From JASHPR01 sp963833885 (GTDB taxonomy: Bacteria > Actinomycetota > Actinomycetes > Streptosporangiales > Streptosporangiaceae), in the NCBI GenBank assembly GCA_963833885.1, contig CAWHZU010000031.1, forward strand, positions 310,001-374,000: DNA of 64,000 bases, in the 5' to 3' direction. Below the pieces are notes generated by a model, which did no database searches, had not been told where the DNA came from, and saw nothing but the letters and a program-made list of their open reading frames with translations. Below, in pieces: positions 1-10,556 of this stretch; position 1 is the stretch's first letter, and each line of letters starts with the position of its first letter. The position numbers and the translations under genes are program-made.

Positions 1-142
1 GCGGGCCCTGAACGGCTGGCTCAAGACCGCCGGGCCGATCTTCGACCAGTCCGCGGCCTACGAGATGCTCACGTTCATGGGCGAGGACGTCAAGGAGGGC
101 GCGGCGGCCCTGATCGAGAAGCGGCCGCCGGTCTTCGGCTGA
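1..142 (+). CDS. Enoyl-CoA hydratase/isomerase family protein, C-terminal end only
   Basis: Reading from base 2 gives 46 residues ending at a TGA at 140-142. The tail pattern (FMGEDVKEGAAALIEKRPPVF) is the C-terminal helix typical of crotonase-fold enoyl-CoA hydratases, where a phrase like KEGxxAFxEKRxPxF closes the protein. The active-site residues are outside the window, so the exact reaction (hydratase, isomerase or related acyl-CoA chemistry) cannot be told. It is followed after 11 bp by the convergent end of the ramB-like gene. The neighbouring glyoxylate-shunt genes would fit fatty-acid or acetyl-CoA metabolism, but that link is inference. Confidence 0.7.
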   Translation, partial: RALNGWLKTAGPIFDQSAAYEMLTFMGEDVKEGAAALIEKRPPVFG

Positions 143-153
143 CTCGGCGCCGG

Positions 154-1626
154 TCAGTCCTTTTCGTAACGTTCCAGGAAGTTAAAAACGTCGGCTTCGT
201 CGACGCCAGGAAAACTCCCCGTGGGCAGCGCGGACAGGATGTGCGAATGTGCCCGGGCCGAGGGCCAGGCCCGGCCCTCCCAGCGCGCTGCCAGCGCGGC
301 CGGCGGGCGCTGGCAGCATTCCCCGTCCGGGCAGGCCGAGGTGCGCCGGATCGTCGTCTCCCGGCCGCGGAACCAGCGAGAGTGCTCGAACGGGACGCCC
401 AGTGTGATGGCAAAGCCGCGCTCGCCGCTCTGGTCGACGAACGCCGCGCACCAGTACGTGCCCGACGGCGTGTCCGAGTACTGGTAGTACGGGCTGAACC
501 GGTCGTCGGCGGTGAACACCTGCCGGCCCGACCACTGGCGGCACATCCGCTGGCCCTCGATCGCGCCGGTGGCGTCGGCCGGGAACACCACGCCGTCGTT
601 CTGGTACGCCTTGTAGATGATCCCGCCCTCGTCGTTCTTGACGAAGTGGCACGGCAGGCCGAGGTGATGGGTGGCCAGGTTGGTGAACCGGTGCGCGGCC
701 ATCTCATACGACACCGAGAACACGTCCCGCAGGTCCTCGACGGACAGGCTCCTGGCGTCGGCGGCCTCGCGCAGGAACACGGTCGCCTGCTGCTCCGGGA
801 CCAGTACCGCGGCGGCGAAGTAGTTGGCCTCTACCCGCTGCCGCAGGAAGTCCGCGAAGTCCTCGGGCGCGCTGTGGCCGAGTATGAAGTGCCCGAGCGT
901 CTGCAGCAGGATCGTCCGCGGCGTGTGCATGCCGATCGACTCCTGCTTCAGGTAGATCCGCCGGTCGCGCAGGTCGGTCACGGACCGCGCGGAGCGGGGC
1001 AGGTCGCTCACGTACCGGACGGTGAAGCCGTGATGGCTCACCACCGACAGCAGCATGCCCTGGGACACGGCCCCGCCGGTGTACCCGGCGGTGGCCAGCG
1101 CGGCGGCGGCCTCCTGCTCGATCTCGGCGAAATAGTTGCCGCGCTCCCGCATCATCGCCCGCAGGCCGGCGTTCGCCTCCCTGGCTTCCTCGGGCGTCGC
1201 CGTTGGCTTGGCCCGCTGCTTGCGCAGCTCGCCGTACAGCGCCAGCAGGTGCTCGATCACGTCGCTCGGCACCCGCGCGCCGACCCGCAGGTGCGGCAGG
1301 CCGAGGTCGCGATAGACCGGGTCCTGCTGCGCCTCCTCGAGGGAGATCTCCAGCTGGGCCCGGCGGCTCGGCGGCTGGCGCCGCAGCAGGTCTGCCGTTG
1401 GCACTGACAGCGCGGCCGCGAGCGCCTCGATCAGCGACAGCTTGGGCTCGCGGCGGCCGTTCTCGATCAGCGACAGCACCGAGGGGGCACGGCCGACCCG
1501 CTCGCCGAGCTCGGCCAGGGTCAGCCCCTTGGCGCGCCGGGCATGCCGGAGCCGCTGGCCGAATACACCGAGATCTAGACGCTGTTCGGCGAAGGATGGG
1601 GAATCTTCTCCGGTGAAGACTGCCAT
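154..1626 (-). CDS. ramB: RamB-like XRE-family regulator of acetate/glyoxylate metabolism
   Basis: 490 residues. An XRE helix-turn-helix lies at about residues 22-80 (GLTLAELGERVG then PSVLSLIENGRREPKL). A central IrrE/ImmA-like region carries LGHFILGH, and a C-terminal short-chain fatty acyl regulator domain has a cysteine patch (CPDGECC). This is the RamB/ScfR architecture and length. In corynebacteria and mycobacteria RamB controls acetate-metabolism genes including isocitrate lyase, and here the gene is divergent from aceA, as ramB is near icl in mycobacteria. An AAGGTGA ribosome site lies just upstream of the ATG at 1626. The 131-bp gap to aceA presumably holds the operator; I could not pick out a convincing RamB box by eye. 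Confidence 0.88.
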   Translation of the reverse strand: MAVFTGEDSPSFAEQRLDLGVFGQRLRHARRAKGLTLAELGERVGRAPSVLSLIENGRREPKLSLIEALAAALSVPTADLLRRQPPSRRAQLEISLEEAQQDPVYRDLGLPHLRVGARVPSDVIEHLLALYGELRKQRAKPTATPEEAREANAGLRAMMRERGNYFAEIEQEAAAALATAGYTGGAVSQGMLLSVVSHHGFTVRYVSDLPRSARSVTDLRDRRIYLKQESIGMHTPRTILLQTLGHFILGHSAPEDFADFLRQRVEANYFAAAVLVPEQQATVFLREAADARSLSVEDLRDVFSVSYEMAAHRFTNLATHHLGLPCHFVKNDEGGIIYKAYQNDGVVFPADATGAIEGQRMCRQWSGRQVFTADDRFSPYYQYSDTPSGTYWCAAFVDQSGERGFAITLGVPFEHSRWFRGRETTIRRTSACPDGECCQRPPAALAARWEGRAWPSARAHSHILSALPTGSFPGVDEADVFNFLERYEKD

Positions 1627-1757
1627 ATATTCACCTTAGACGAAATTCTGGCGAAGTTCACTGCGATGAATCCTTGGTTTTCTCGGCAACCCGCCGCACG
1701 CTAGCTGGTATCGACCCGGGTTGCTGCGGAAACCCGGGACCGACCAGGGAGGTAGCA

Positions 1758-3056
<1,299 letters not shown>

Positions 3057-3066
3057 CCCGCTTGCG

Positions 3067-3105
3067 GGTGCTGGCCCCCGGCGCTGGCACCCCGGGGCCA
3101 GCACC
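3067..3105. terminator. Strong hairpin downstream of aceA, probable bidirectional terminator
   Basis: GGTGCTGGCCCCCGG pairs with CCCGGGGCCAGCACC across a short loop, giving a nearly perfect 14-bp GC stem with one bulged C. There is no T-tract, which is common for actinobacterial terminators. It lies between aceA and the convergent membrane-protein gene. Confidence 0.6.
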
Positions 3106-3653
3106 AGTCCTGCGGCTGGCCACCGGCCTAGCGCATGAGGCCGGCCCGGTCGGCTCGTCGGAGTAGTAGTCCTCCCCCACGTACCGGCGCCGCCACCGGG
3201 ACGGCACGAACAGCGGGATGATCATCGCGGCGCCGGCCAGCGCCAGCACGCCGCTGGTCAGCATCTCCCCGAAACCGACGGCGAACGAATGGGCGTGCAG
3301 CGGGACGATCTGGATGGCGCGCCGCTCGCTGACCGCGAGCAGCGCGGTCCAGCCGAGCAGCACCAGCCCGGGCAGCCCGGCGGCCAGCGGCGACACAGCG
3401 GGGACGGCCAGCAGGATGCCCAGCAGCAGGCCGACGCCGGCCACGATGGCGAGCGCTATCACGCCGTGCGGGGTGGTCAGGCTGCCCCCGCTGGCGCGCA
3501 AAGTGACAATCTTCTCGACCGCCCAGCCGGCCCCGACGAACACCGCCGCGAACATGACCAGCGCAAGAAGAACTCCGAGCACGTGCCGCATTTCGCCGCT
3601 CCCTTCGGTCAAACCCCCGAAGTTCCTGGCTCCCTGGCACCCACCACGTCCCG

Positions 3654-4703
3654 CTAGGCCCGCCGTCCCGCTGGTCCCCGCGAGGCAGCTGTCAGCCGCG
3701 AGCCGGCCCTGGCCAGCAGCACCCGCAGCTGGTTGAACGGCTCGAGCGCGGAATACGTCCAGTAGGCGTTCCGCTCCACCAGTCCGAACTTTACCCCGCG
3801 TGCACCGCGCGGCCGCTGGTAGGCCGCGGGCCGGTAGCGGACGAAGTCCTCGTGCATGCGGCGGAAATACTGCCTGCGCTCGGTGCGGGGCACCAGCGGC
3901 AGGACCGTGGTGTAGTGCCAGATCGCCCGCTCGAACAGCGCCGTCCGCACCGGGGCGGCTGGCGCCGGATCGGCCGCATCGGCCAGGGCGAACACCTGCT
4001 CGTACGAGCCGAGTATCCCCAGCTGCGCGCTGCTCCTCGCGGCCATGAACGCCCCGGGCCTGGCCCGCCGGTAGCGGTAGCAGACCCGGGCCAGCGCGCT
4101 GATCCGCTCTGCTCCGAGCAGCATCGCGCAGGTGAGGGGCACGTCCTCGTGGATCCCCTCGGGGAACGCGATGCCGAGGCCCACGAGGAACCCACGGCGA
4201 ATCACCTTGCTCCACGAGGTCATCGTCAGCTGGATCAGCTGCGGCTGACTGGCAAGCGTGAAGACCCCGGCCGGGGCGGCGCGGAGCAGGTCCGCGCCGG
4301 GGCTTGGCCCGCTGCCCCCACCCGGGTAGAGGTCCTCGTAGTCGATCAGCAGCACGTCGGGCCGGTCCTGCCCGAGCCTGGCGGCGACGGCCGCGAGCGC
4401 CCCGGTGGCCAGCAGGTCATCGGCGTCGACGAACCAGACGTACTCGCCGGATGCCTCCGCCAGGCCCACGTTGCGCGCGTTGCCGGGCCCGGCGTTGCCG
4501 GTCAGATGCAGCACCCGCAGCCGTGGGTCCTCCTTGGCGCGGGCGTCGAGGATCCGGCCCGAGTCGTCCGGCGAGGCGTCGTCAACCGCTATGACCTCGA
4601 GGCCGTCCAGCGCCTGGCCCAGGATCGAGTCCAGGCAGGCGCCCAGGTACTCCCCGACCGCGTACACCGGGATGATGACGCTGATCGTCGGCTGTGCTGG
4701 CAT
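3654..4703 (-). CDS. Family 2 glycosyltransferase
   Basis: 349 residues with a GT-A Rossmann-like start (ISVIIPVYAVGEYL), the nucleotide-sugar aspartates at DD 41-42, and the metal-binding DxD-type motif DADD at 93-96. The C-terminal part is helical and arginine-rich. Family 2 enzymes transfer a sugar from a nucleotide-sugar donor to a polysaccharide, teichoic acid or lipid. The start codon lies 13 bp below the stop of the MMPL transporter, so the two are likely co-transcribed. This may link the sugar transfer to an exported cell-envelope glycolipid (inference). Acceptor unknown. Confidence 0.9.
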   Translation of the reverse strand: MPAQPTISVIIPVYAVGEYLGACLDSILGQALDGLEVIAVDDASPDDSGRILDARAKEDPRLRVLHLTGNAGPGNARNVGLAEASGEYVWFVDADDLLATGALAAVAARLGQDRPDVLLIDYEDLYPGGGSGPSPGADLLRAAPAGVFTLASQPQLIQLTMTSWSKVIRRGFLVGLGIAFPEGIHEDVPLTCAMLLGAERISALARVCYRYRRARPGAFMAARSSAQLGILGSYEQVFALADAADPAPAAPVRTALFERAIWHYTTVLPLVPRTERRQYFRRMHEDFVRYRPAAYQRPRGARGVKFGLVERNAYWTYSALEPFNQLRVLLARAGSRLTAASRGPAGRRA

Positions 4704-4716
4704 GCGGCCCGGCGGA

Positions 4717-7254
4717 TCAGCGCAGCGGGTCGGGCTGCCTTGGCTGCCCGTCTGCCGGACCGGCCGGTGCGGCCGGTGCGGCAGGCGGAGCCGGTGCGCC
4801 TGGTGCGCCTGGTGCGGCGGGCGCCGATGGCCCGTCCGGCCGGGCGGCCAGCGGCCGGTCTGCGCTGATCCGGCTCATCCGCGACGGCCACCAGTTCCAC
4901 CGGCCCAGCAGCACCACCGTGGACGGCACGAGCAGCGTGCGCACCAGGAAGGTGTCCATCAGGATGCCGAGCGCCAGGCCGAGGCCGATGTCCTGGATCT
5001 GCGACCCGCCCGAGCCGCTGCCGGCCACCACGGTCAGCACCAGGAACGTCCCGGCCAGCACCAGGCCCGCGGACGTCACCGTGGTGCCGGTCCGGCCGAG
5101 CGCGCGCGTGACCGCCTCCCGCAGCGGGTACTGGCGCGCCTCTTCCCGGATCCTGGTCATCACCAGGATGTTGTAATCCTCGCCCAGGGCCAGCAGGAAG
5201 ATGAACATCAGGAACGGCATGAAGAACACCAGCCCGCCGCTGCCGCCGATCCTGATGAAGATCAGCACGGACAGGCCGAGCGCGGCCAGGTAGGAGATGC
5301 CGACGGACGCGATCAGGTACAGCGGCGCGACCACGCTGCGCAGCACCAGGGCGAGCAGCAGGCCGATGGCCACGATCGCGATCGGGATGATGTGCTTCAG
5401 GTCGCTGTTCGAGATGCTGCTGATGTCGTAAAGGGCGGGTGCCTCGCCGCCGACCGCCGAGTCCGCGGCCCCAATCGACCTGGCCACCGACGTGGTCTCG
5501 GCGCGGATAGAGGGGACGGCGTTCATCGCCGATGTGGTGCCGGCGTCACCCGCCTTGAGGCTGGTGGAGAACTGCACGGTGTGGCCGTCTTTGGAGACGT
5601 AGTTGGCGGTCGCGCGGTAGATGTCGTACCCGATGGCGGGCACGGCGCCGTGCGCGGGCGGGACGGTCGGCAGCGCCTGGGCCGGGCCGAGCGCGGCATG
5701 CAGCTCGGAGTACTGCTGCGGCGTCAGCGTCGCCCCCACCGGATTGAGCGGCCCGGTGACCTGCTTGAAGAGGCCGCTGGCCCGGAGCTGGGCCGTCGCG
5801 TTGGCCAGCGGCGCCGGGTCCTGCCACACCGGGGTGCTGAACCGGAAGATCAGGCTGGTGGGGTTCGCCGCGGACTGCGGGAAATACTTGGTCAGCAGCG
5901 CCTGGCCAGAGGCAGAGTCACTGCCCGCCGGCGGCGTGCCGCTGCCGCCGAAGCCGGCGGCCTTGTAGCCGAAGACCGCGGTCCCGAGCGCGCCGAAGAA
6001 GATCACACCGGCGAGCAGGGTCGGCACCGGGTGCCGGACGATCCTCCCGGCCACCCGGCCCCAGATGCCGGGGTTCCCGCTGCCCTGGATGTTCCACGGC
6101 AGCAGCTTCGGCCGGCCGAACATGCTCCGGAACACCGAGCGCTTGATGCACAGCAGCGACAGGCGGATCGATAGCAGCGCGGGCAGCAGGGTCAGCGCGG
6201 CGAGCAGCGTGACGCCGACCGCGATCGCGAACGGCGCGCCCAGGCCGGAGTAGAAGGAGAAGCTGGCCAGCAGCAGCGTGAGCACCGCTGCGATCACGGT
6301 CGCGCCGGAGAACGCGATCGACTCGCCGACCTTGGTGACCGACCAGACGATCGCCTCCTGGGCCGACGGCCGGGCATGGAGGAGGTCACGGGCCACGCTG
6401 CCGCCCAGGCCGCGCGTGCCCGGGTAGTGCTCGCCTGCCGTTTCGTGCTGCCGGGCGCGCAGTTCCTCGCGGACCCGGAACACCAGGAACAACCCGTAGT
6501 CGGTACCTGCCCCCAGCACCAGCACGATCATCAGGAACTGGGCCAGGGAGGACACCTGCAGGCCGTGCGCCGCGGCCTCGGCGACCAGCGGCCCGGAGAT
6601 CGTCACCGAGAGCAGCGGCGGGATCAGCGTGGTCAGCGCCAGCGACAGCGACCGGAAGATGAGGACCAGCAGGACGATGATGAACAGCAGCGACAGCTCC
6701 TCGACCTGGGCGCCGGTAGAGCCGGACGCCTTCTGCTGGTCCACGGCCGCGGCGATGTCACCGGCCAGGTGCACCTGCAGGCCGGCGGGCAGCCCGGCGC
6801 TCGCGATCTTGCCTCGAAGCGCGTCCACCAGGTTCAGCGCGGCGTCCGGGTTTCCCCCGTTCAGCTGGGATGCCAGCACCACGAGCTGCTCCGCGTGCCC
6901 GTCCGGGGAGATCCCTGCGTCCAGGACCTTGGCGACACCGGACACCGACTTCAGCCGGACCTGGAGCGACGCCATCGCCGCCTCGTCGGCTGACGTAAGC
7001 GGCGTACTGGTGCGCGCCGCCACGACCGGGATCGGCTGCAGGCCCGCGGTGCCGAACGGCTGGGCCAGGACCGCCGCTCGCTCGCTGGGCGCGCTGGCCG
7101 GCAGGAACTTGGTGTTGTTGGGCTGCGACACGTTGGCGAGCGACGGCAGCTGCGTGGCCGCTGCGATCGCGCCGACGATCCACACGAGGACGACCAGCCA
7201 GCGGAACCGGATGACGAAGCGCCCGATGGCGCTGAAGGTCGCGTCGATATGCAT
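4717..7254 (-). CDS. MMPL-family RND transporter
   Basis: 845 residues from the ATG at 7254 (MHIDATFSAIGRFVIRFRW). An upstream in-frame start at 7344 would run into the MarR gene. The layout is that of MMPL/HpnN-type RND exporters: a first membrane helix (WLVVLVWIVGAIAAAT), a periplasmic domain, five or more helices, then a second copy of the same arrangement. The second half has the GEDYNILVMTRIREE segment, counterpart of GTDYGLFLVFRVREE in the first half, which carries the proton-relay aspartate. Such pumps export envelope lipids or drugs in actinobacteria. It sits between a MarR regulator and a glycosyltransferase on the same strand. Confidence 0.9.
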   Translation of the reverse strand: MHIDATFSAIGRFVIRFRWLVVLVWIVGAIAAATQLPSLANVSQPNNTKFLPASAPSERAAVLAQPFGTAGLQPIPVVAARTSTPLTSADEAAMASLQVRLKSVSGVAKVLDAGISPDGHAEQLVVLASQLNGGNPDAALNLVDALRGKIASAGLPAGLQVHLAGDIAAAVDQQKASGSTGAQVEELSLLFIIVLLVLIFRSLSLALTTLIPPLLSVTISGPLVAEAAAHGLQVSSLAQFLMIVLVLGAGTDYGLFLVFRVREELRARQHETAGEHYPGTRGLGGSVARDLLHARPSAQEAIVWSVTKVGESIAFSGATVIAAVLTLLLASFSFYSGLGAPFAIAVGVTLLAALTLLPALLSIRLSLLCIKRSVFRSMFGRPKLLPWNIQGSGNPGIWGRVAGRIVRHPVPTLLAGVIFFGALGTAVFGYKAAGFGGSGTPPAGSDSASGQALLTKYFPQSAANPTSLIFRFSTPVWQDPAPLANATAQLRASGLFKQVTGPLNPVGATLTPQQYSELHAALGPAQALPTVPPAHGAVPAIGYDIYRATANYVSKDGHTVQFSTSLKAGDAGTTSAMNAVPSIRAETTSVARSIGAADSAVGGEAPALYDISSISNSDLKHIIPIAIVAIGLLLALVLRSVVAPLYLIASVGISYLAALGLSVLIFIRIGGSGGLVFFMPFLMFIFLLALGEDYNILVMTRIREEARQYPLREAVTRALGRTGTTVTSAGLVLAGTFLVLTVVAGSGSGGSQIQDIGLGLALGILMDTFLVRTLLVPSTVVLLGRWNWWPSRMSRISADRPLAARPDGPSAPAAPGAPGAPAPPAAPAAPAGPADGQPRQPDPLR

Positions 7255-7318
7255 AGTGAGAAAGCCTACGGGAGACCCACGGGCAGGCGATGCAGGTAAC
7301 CCGGTCGCCGCGCCGGGG

Positions 7319-7855
7319 TCAGCCCGGTGGCGGGACCAGCTCACCGCCGGGGTCGTCGGCCAGCGCGTCGACAGCCCCGGTCAGCTCGCGGAGCCCGGGC
7401 AGCGCGGCGGCCAGGGCGCCCCGGCTGGCCGAACCCAGGCTGGTGATCGCGGCCTGCAGGATGCGCTCGTTGACCTCCTGCCAGCGGCCGACCACCGCCG
7501 TCCCCTCGGGCGTCAGCTCCAGCGATGCGGTCCTGCGGTCCAGCTGCCCGCCGGTCCTGCTGACCAGGCCGGCCCGGCGCAGGCCGTACACGAGCGTGGC
7601 GACCGAGCTCGGCGCAAGCCGGAGCAGGCGCGCCAGCTGGCCCGGCCGGGCGCCGGGATTGTCGGCGACGCAGGAGAGCAGCTCTAGCTGGGCGACGGAA
7701 AGCCCGCCTGGCAGCTTTCCGTCCCGGCCGGCGGCGCGCGCGGACCGGCGCATCGCGCGGCGCAGCCGGGAGACCACGTCGGCAATCTCGAGTCCCAGCG
7801 GATCCGGGTGGGCCCCGGCGGGCTCCGCGACCACGGCCGGATCAGCCGAAGGCAC
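7319..7855 (-). CDS. MarR-family transcriptional regulator
   Basis: 178 residues from a GTG at 7855. A winged helix covers about residues 45-110 (LSVAQLELLSCVADNPGA, then PSSVATLVYGLRRAGLV, wing GGQLDRRTASLELTPEG), followed by a dimerisation helix. Longer in-frame starts would read through the MFS remnant in the wrong frame and give a composition unlike a protein, so the GTG is preferred. The gene is 64 bp upstream of the MMPL transporter on the same strand, the usual place for a local repressor of an efflux unit. Ligand unknown. Confidence 0.82.
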   Translation of the reverse strand: MPSADPAVVAEPAGAHPDPLGLEIADVVSRLRRAMRRSARAAGRDGKLPGGLSVAQLELLSCVADNPGARPGQLARLLRLAPSSVATLVYGLRRAGLVSRTGGQLDRRTASLELTPEGTAVVGRWQEVNERILQAAITSLGSASRGALAAALPGLRELTGAVDALADDPGGELVPPPG

Positions 7856-8114
7856 CGGACGGGCCCATCTCGTGAGCCCGGCCCGCGGTGCCTGGCCCCG
7901 CGGTGCGCATGATGACGGCGTTGTTGGCGGGGACGAAGATGCCCAGGCCAAGCCCGGCCATTGCCAGCATCGGCACGATCCAGCTTGGCGACATCGGCAT
8001 GAAGATGAGCATAACAAGCGCAAAGGCGCAGGTAAGTGCGCCACCAACGCCGCGCGGCCGGGCCGCCTTGCTGGCGGCGATTATCGGCGTTCCGCGCACC
8101 GCCGCGGGCTGGCC
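7842..8114 (-). pseudogene. 5'-truncated MFS transporter remnant
   Basis: About 90 codons read like the last third of a 14-helix MFS exporter, with one clear helix pair and the phrase GLGLGIFVPANNAVIM that is characteristic of that family. In the same frame there is a TGA at 8115-8117 and no start or upstream transporter sequence. The reading ends at a TGA that overlaps the MarR start by 14 bp. Only the C-terminal part of a transporter once paired with the MarR gene appears to survive. This is decay by truncation and not a simple frameshift. Confidence 0.65.
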
Positions 8115-8294
8115 TCAATACGCTGCGAGCGCGTGCCTGCGTCGGGCGACCAACGGTCAGGACACGAATAAGACATGCTCATGCGGGACATGCCGGGCGA
8201 GGTGCTGGCCAGGACGGGGCCCAACCGTCAGACTCGTGCGGGGGTAGGTCCGAGCTACGCCCCCGCGCGGCCGGGCAGCGCGGAAGGGACGCCA

Positions 8295-9239
8295 ATGCAC
8301 GAGTTGCGCCTCGTCGCAGTCAGCGAGGACGGCAGTTACGCCATCCTCGATGTGCCGGGGCGGGGCGGGCGTTTCATGTTGCCCATCGATGACCGCCTGC
8401 GGACCGTGGCTCGCGGCCAGTTCTCCCGGCTCGCTCAGTACGAGATCGAAGTGGAGAGTCCCTTGCGACCCAAGGAGATCCAGGACCGGATCCGTGCCGG
8501 AGAGACGGCCGACGAGATCGCTGACGCGGCGGGACTCCCGATCGAGCGGATACGCCGCTTCGAGGGCCCCGTCCTCGCCGAGCGCGAGTACCGTGCCCAG
8601 GAGGCACAGCGGGCCACGGTTCGCAGCCCCGGGGACTCGGGGCCGGGGCCACGGCTCGGTGACATCGTGGCCGAGCGGCTCGCTGAGCTGGGCGCGGCCG
8701 CCGACGATGCCCGGTGGGACTCGAGGAAGCGGCCCGACGGCAACTGGCAGGTGGAGATCGCGTTCACCGCGGGCGGCCGGACGCAGGTCGCCGAGTGGAT
8801 TTTCGATCCGCGCCGCCGGCACATCGCACCGGACGACGAGCAGGCCGCCCGGCTGTGCCTGCCAGCGGACGAGCTTCCGGCCATCCCGGTTTCCGCACAC
8901 CCCGCGACGGCGACCGTGACGCCGATCGCGCCACGCCTTGGCGGGCTCGCGGCGCATTATCCCGAGCAGCGCGCGGCCGCGGCCCCGCCGGTCCCGGCGG
9001 CCGCGCCGGGACCGGCCGTCTCGCCGGGCCGGCCGGCCGTGGGGTCCAGGGAAGCGGACGCCGAGCGCAGGGCCGCCGAGCGCGATGCGGCGGCATCGGC
9101 CGACGAGCGCGGCGACCAGGCACGGGAGCGCTCCGCACGGGAGCGCCCGGCGCGCAAGGCCGCTGGCGGCCGGTCCCGCCGCGCGTCGGTCCCCTCCTGG
9201 GACGAGATCATGTTCGGCAGCTCGCGTCAGCCCGACTGA
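8295..9239 (+). CDS. sepH: SepH-like septation protein (DUF3071)
   Basis: 314 residues from the ATG at 8295, with GGAAGGGA at 8282-8289. The N-terminal part (MHELRLVAVSEDGSYAILD, then LPIDDRLR) and the helix-turn-helix at about 70-110 (RPKEIQDRIRAGETADEIA, then IERIRRFEGPVLAERE) match SepH, which binds FtsZ and stimulates septum assembly in streptomycetes and mycobacteria. A second domain follows (WQVEIAF ... WIFDPRRRHI), then a disordered Ala/Pro/Arg linker, and a conserved C-terminal SVPSWDEIMFG peptide. Monocistronic. The family match is good; its role in this organism is inferred. Confidence 0.87.
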   Translation: MHELRLVAVSEDGSYAILDVPGRGGRFMLPIDDRLRTVARGQFSRLAQYEIEVESPLRPKEIQDRIRAGETADEIADAAGLPIERIRRFEGPVLAEREYRAQEAQRATVRSPGDSGPGPRLGDIVAERLAELGAAADDARWDSRKRPDGNWQVEIAFTAGGRTQVAEWIFDPRRRHIAPDDEQAARLCLPADELPAIPVSAHPATATVTPIAPRLGGLAAHYPEQRAAAAPPVPAAAPGPAVSPGRPAVGSREADAERRAAERDAAASADERGDQARERSARERPARKAAGGRSRRASVPSWDEIMFGSSRQPD

Positions 9240-9768
9240 GCGGAAGACGCGGACGACCCGGGCCGAATTCCGTCAGCACCCCGCACAGTTATCAGCGGCG
9301 GCGCGCAGCGGTTCCTGACGATCGGTTTTATGGAGCTGCTTTGTAGGGAATTGCCGCCACATACGGTAATGGCGTTCAACGTTGACGGCATCAAGAGGCC
9401 GATACGTCGCGGCGGCCAGCGCCAAACCCGCTCGGCCGGCACGCTGACGCTGCTCCATGCCACCGGCCCGATGCAAGAGCGCAGTCCGTGGACCGAGACG
9501 ACCCAGCCCAGTGGATTCAACGGCCGACTCGGCTCGCCGACGGCCCCGGGCAACGCGCGGAGGATTTTGTCGATAAATCGACTCACTTTGTCGACAATGG
9601 CACAACCGCGCAGGTCACGGTTGCGTCAGCCTCCACAGTTTCCGGCGGGATATACCGGGCAGCTACGGCCGCCGCGGCGGCCATTCTTCGCTGCGCAGGC
9701 CCCGGCCAGCTGGGACAGCGTAGGATCACCGACCGAGGCAAACTGGGCGACGGGCAAGGTGAGCGTGC
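9240..9768. other. 529-bp intergenic region without a supported gene; holds two palindromes
   Basis: The only long reading on the plus strand (from about 9330) has no domain, a poor composition and no ribosome site. The region between sepH and the PEBP lipoprotein is less GC-rich than its surroundings. It holds the double palindrome at 9569-9597, listed separately. I see no RNA gene. Confidence 0.5.
9569..9597. promoter_or_regulatory. Paired palindromes, candidate repressor operator
   Basis: GTCGA-TAAA-TCGAC (9569-9582) is followed by the perfect 10-bp palindrome TTGTCGACAA (9588-9597). The two centres are 17 bp apart and share the GTCGA core. Both lie in an AT-rich patch about 180 bp upstream of the PEBP lipoprotein. 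Repeated cores of this kind usually mark a dimeric regulator site; the protein is not known. Confidence 0.4.
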
Positions 9769-10334
9769 TTGGGCCGGTGTGATCGCGTGCTTGGCCGCGC
9801 GCGCCTGCGGGCCGCGGCCGCGGCCGCGGCTGCCATCATGCTCAGCGGATGCGGCCTGCTCAGCGGGCCTGCGGCGCTGCCGCAGGACGACCCCCTGAAG
9901 ATGACCGTCACCAGCCCCGAGTTCGGCCAGGGCGTACCGATCCCGCACCAGTACACCTGTCATGGCCCGGGCGAGACCCCGCCGCTCGACTGGTCCGGCG
10001 CGCCGGCCGGCACCAGGGCATTGGCGCTGGTCATGGACGACGCCGATGCGCCCATCAGCCCCTACATTTACTGGATCGTGTTCAACATCAGCCCGGCAAC
10101 GCGCGATATCCAGGCCGGCCTGCTCCGCCCGGCGCACAGGTGGCGGACAACAGCAAGGGCACCGTAGGCTATAGCCCGCCCTGCCCGGCACACGGCCACC
10201 AGTACCGGTTCAGCATCTACGCGCTGAACGCGCCGCTGCAGCTGAAAGGAGGAGCCAGCCTCACAGCGGCCTGGTCCGCCATTGCGCAGCACGCGCTCGC
10301 GCGGGGCAGGTTGCAGGTCACCGTCGATCCGTAG
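9769..10334 (+). pseudogene. YbhB/YbcL-type (PEBP) lipoprotein, interrupted by a one-base frameshift
   Basis: A TTG at 9769 follows AAGGTGAG by 5 bp (a GTG at 9787 is an alternative). The signal peptide is alanine-rich with lipobox LSGC, so the mature protein is a lipoprotein. The body has the PEBP hallmarks: MTVTSPEF, IPHQYTCHG, PPLDWSGAPAGTRALALVMDDADAP, then YWIVFNI. At about 10121-10131 the frame breaks. The remainder (VADNSKGTVGYSPPCP, GHQYRFSIYAL) continues one frame over to a stop at 10334. Adding a single base restores the typical LLPPGAQVADNS reading. The family binds phospholipids or acts as a kinase-inhibitor-like protein; its bacterial role is uncertain. Confidence 0.8.
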
Positions 10335-10556
10335 CCGTACGAGCACTGTGCGTGGACACGCCCGGGTAAACTTCTCGAAACGCATGACAAGGGCTATAGC
10401 GGTCCGACAGAATCACAGTTCAAGTGACAGTCACGAATACATCCTTGTCGATCCTGCAGATCCCTGGGTGCTGGCGAAAAGGGGAAAGGCCCGCGTTGAT
10501 GGCTGCGTGCGTCTCGCTTGCGCCACTCTATGAGGCCATGCCAGTTGGATGGTGCG

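Noticed and set aside
1627..1757. A RamB operator in the ramB-aceA gap
   Set aside because: Expected from known biology but I cannot find a convincing match to the RamB consensus by eye.
9330..9782. Plus-strand frame of 150 codons in the gap before the PEBP gene
   Set aside because: No ribosome site, no domain, and it runs into the signal region of the PEBP gene in another frame.
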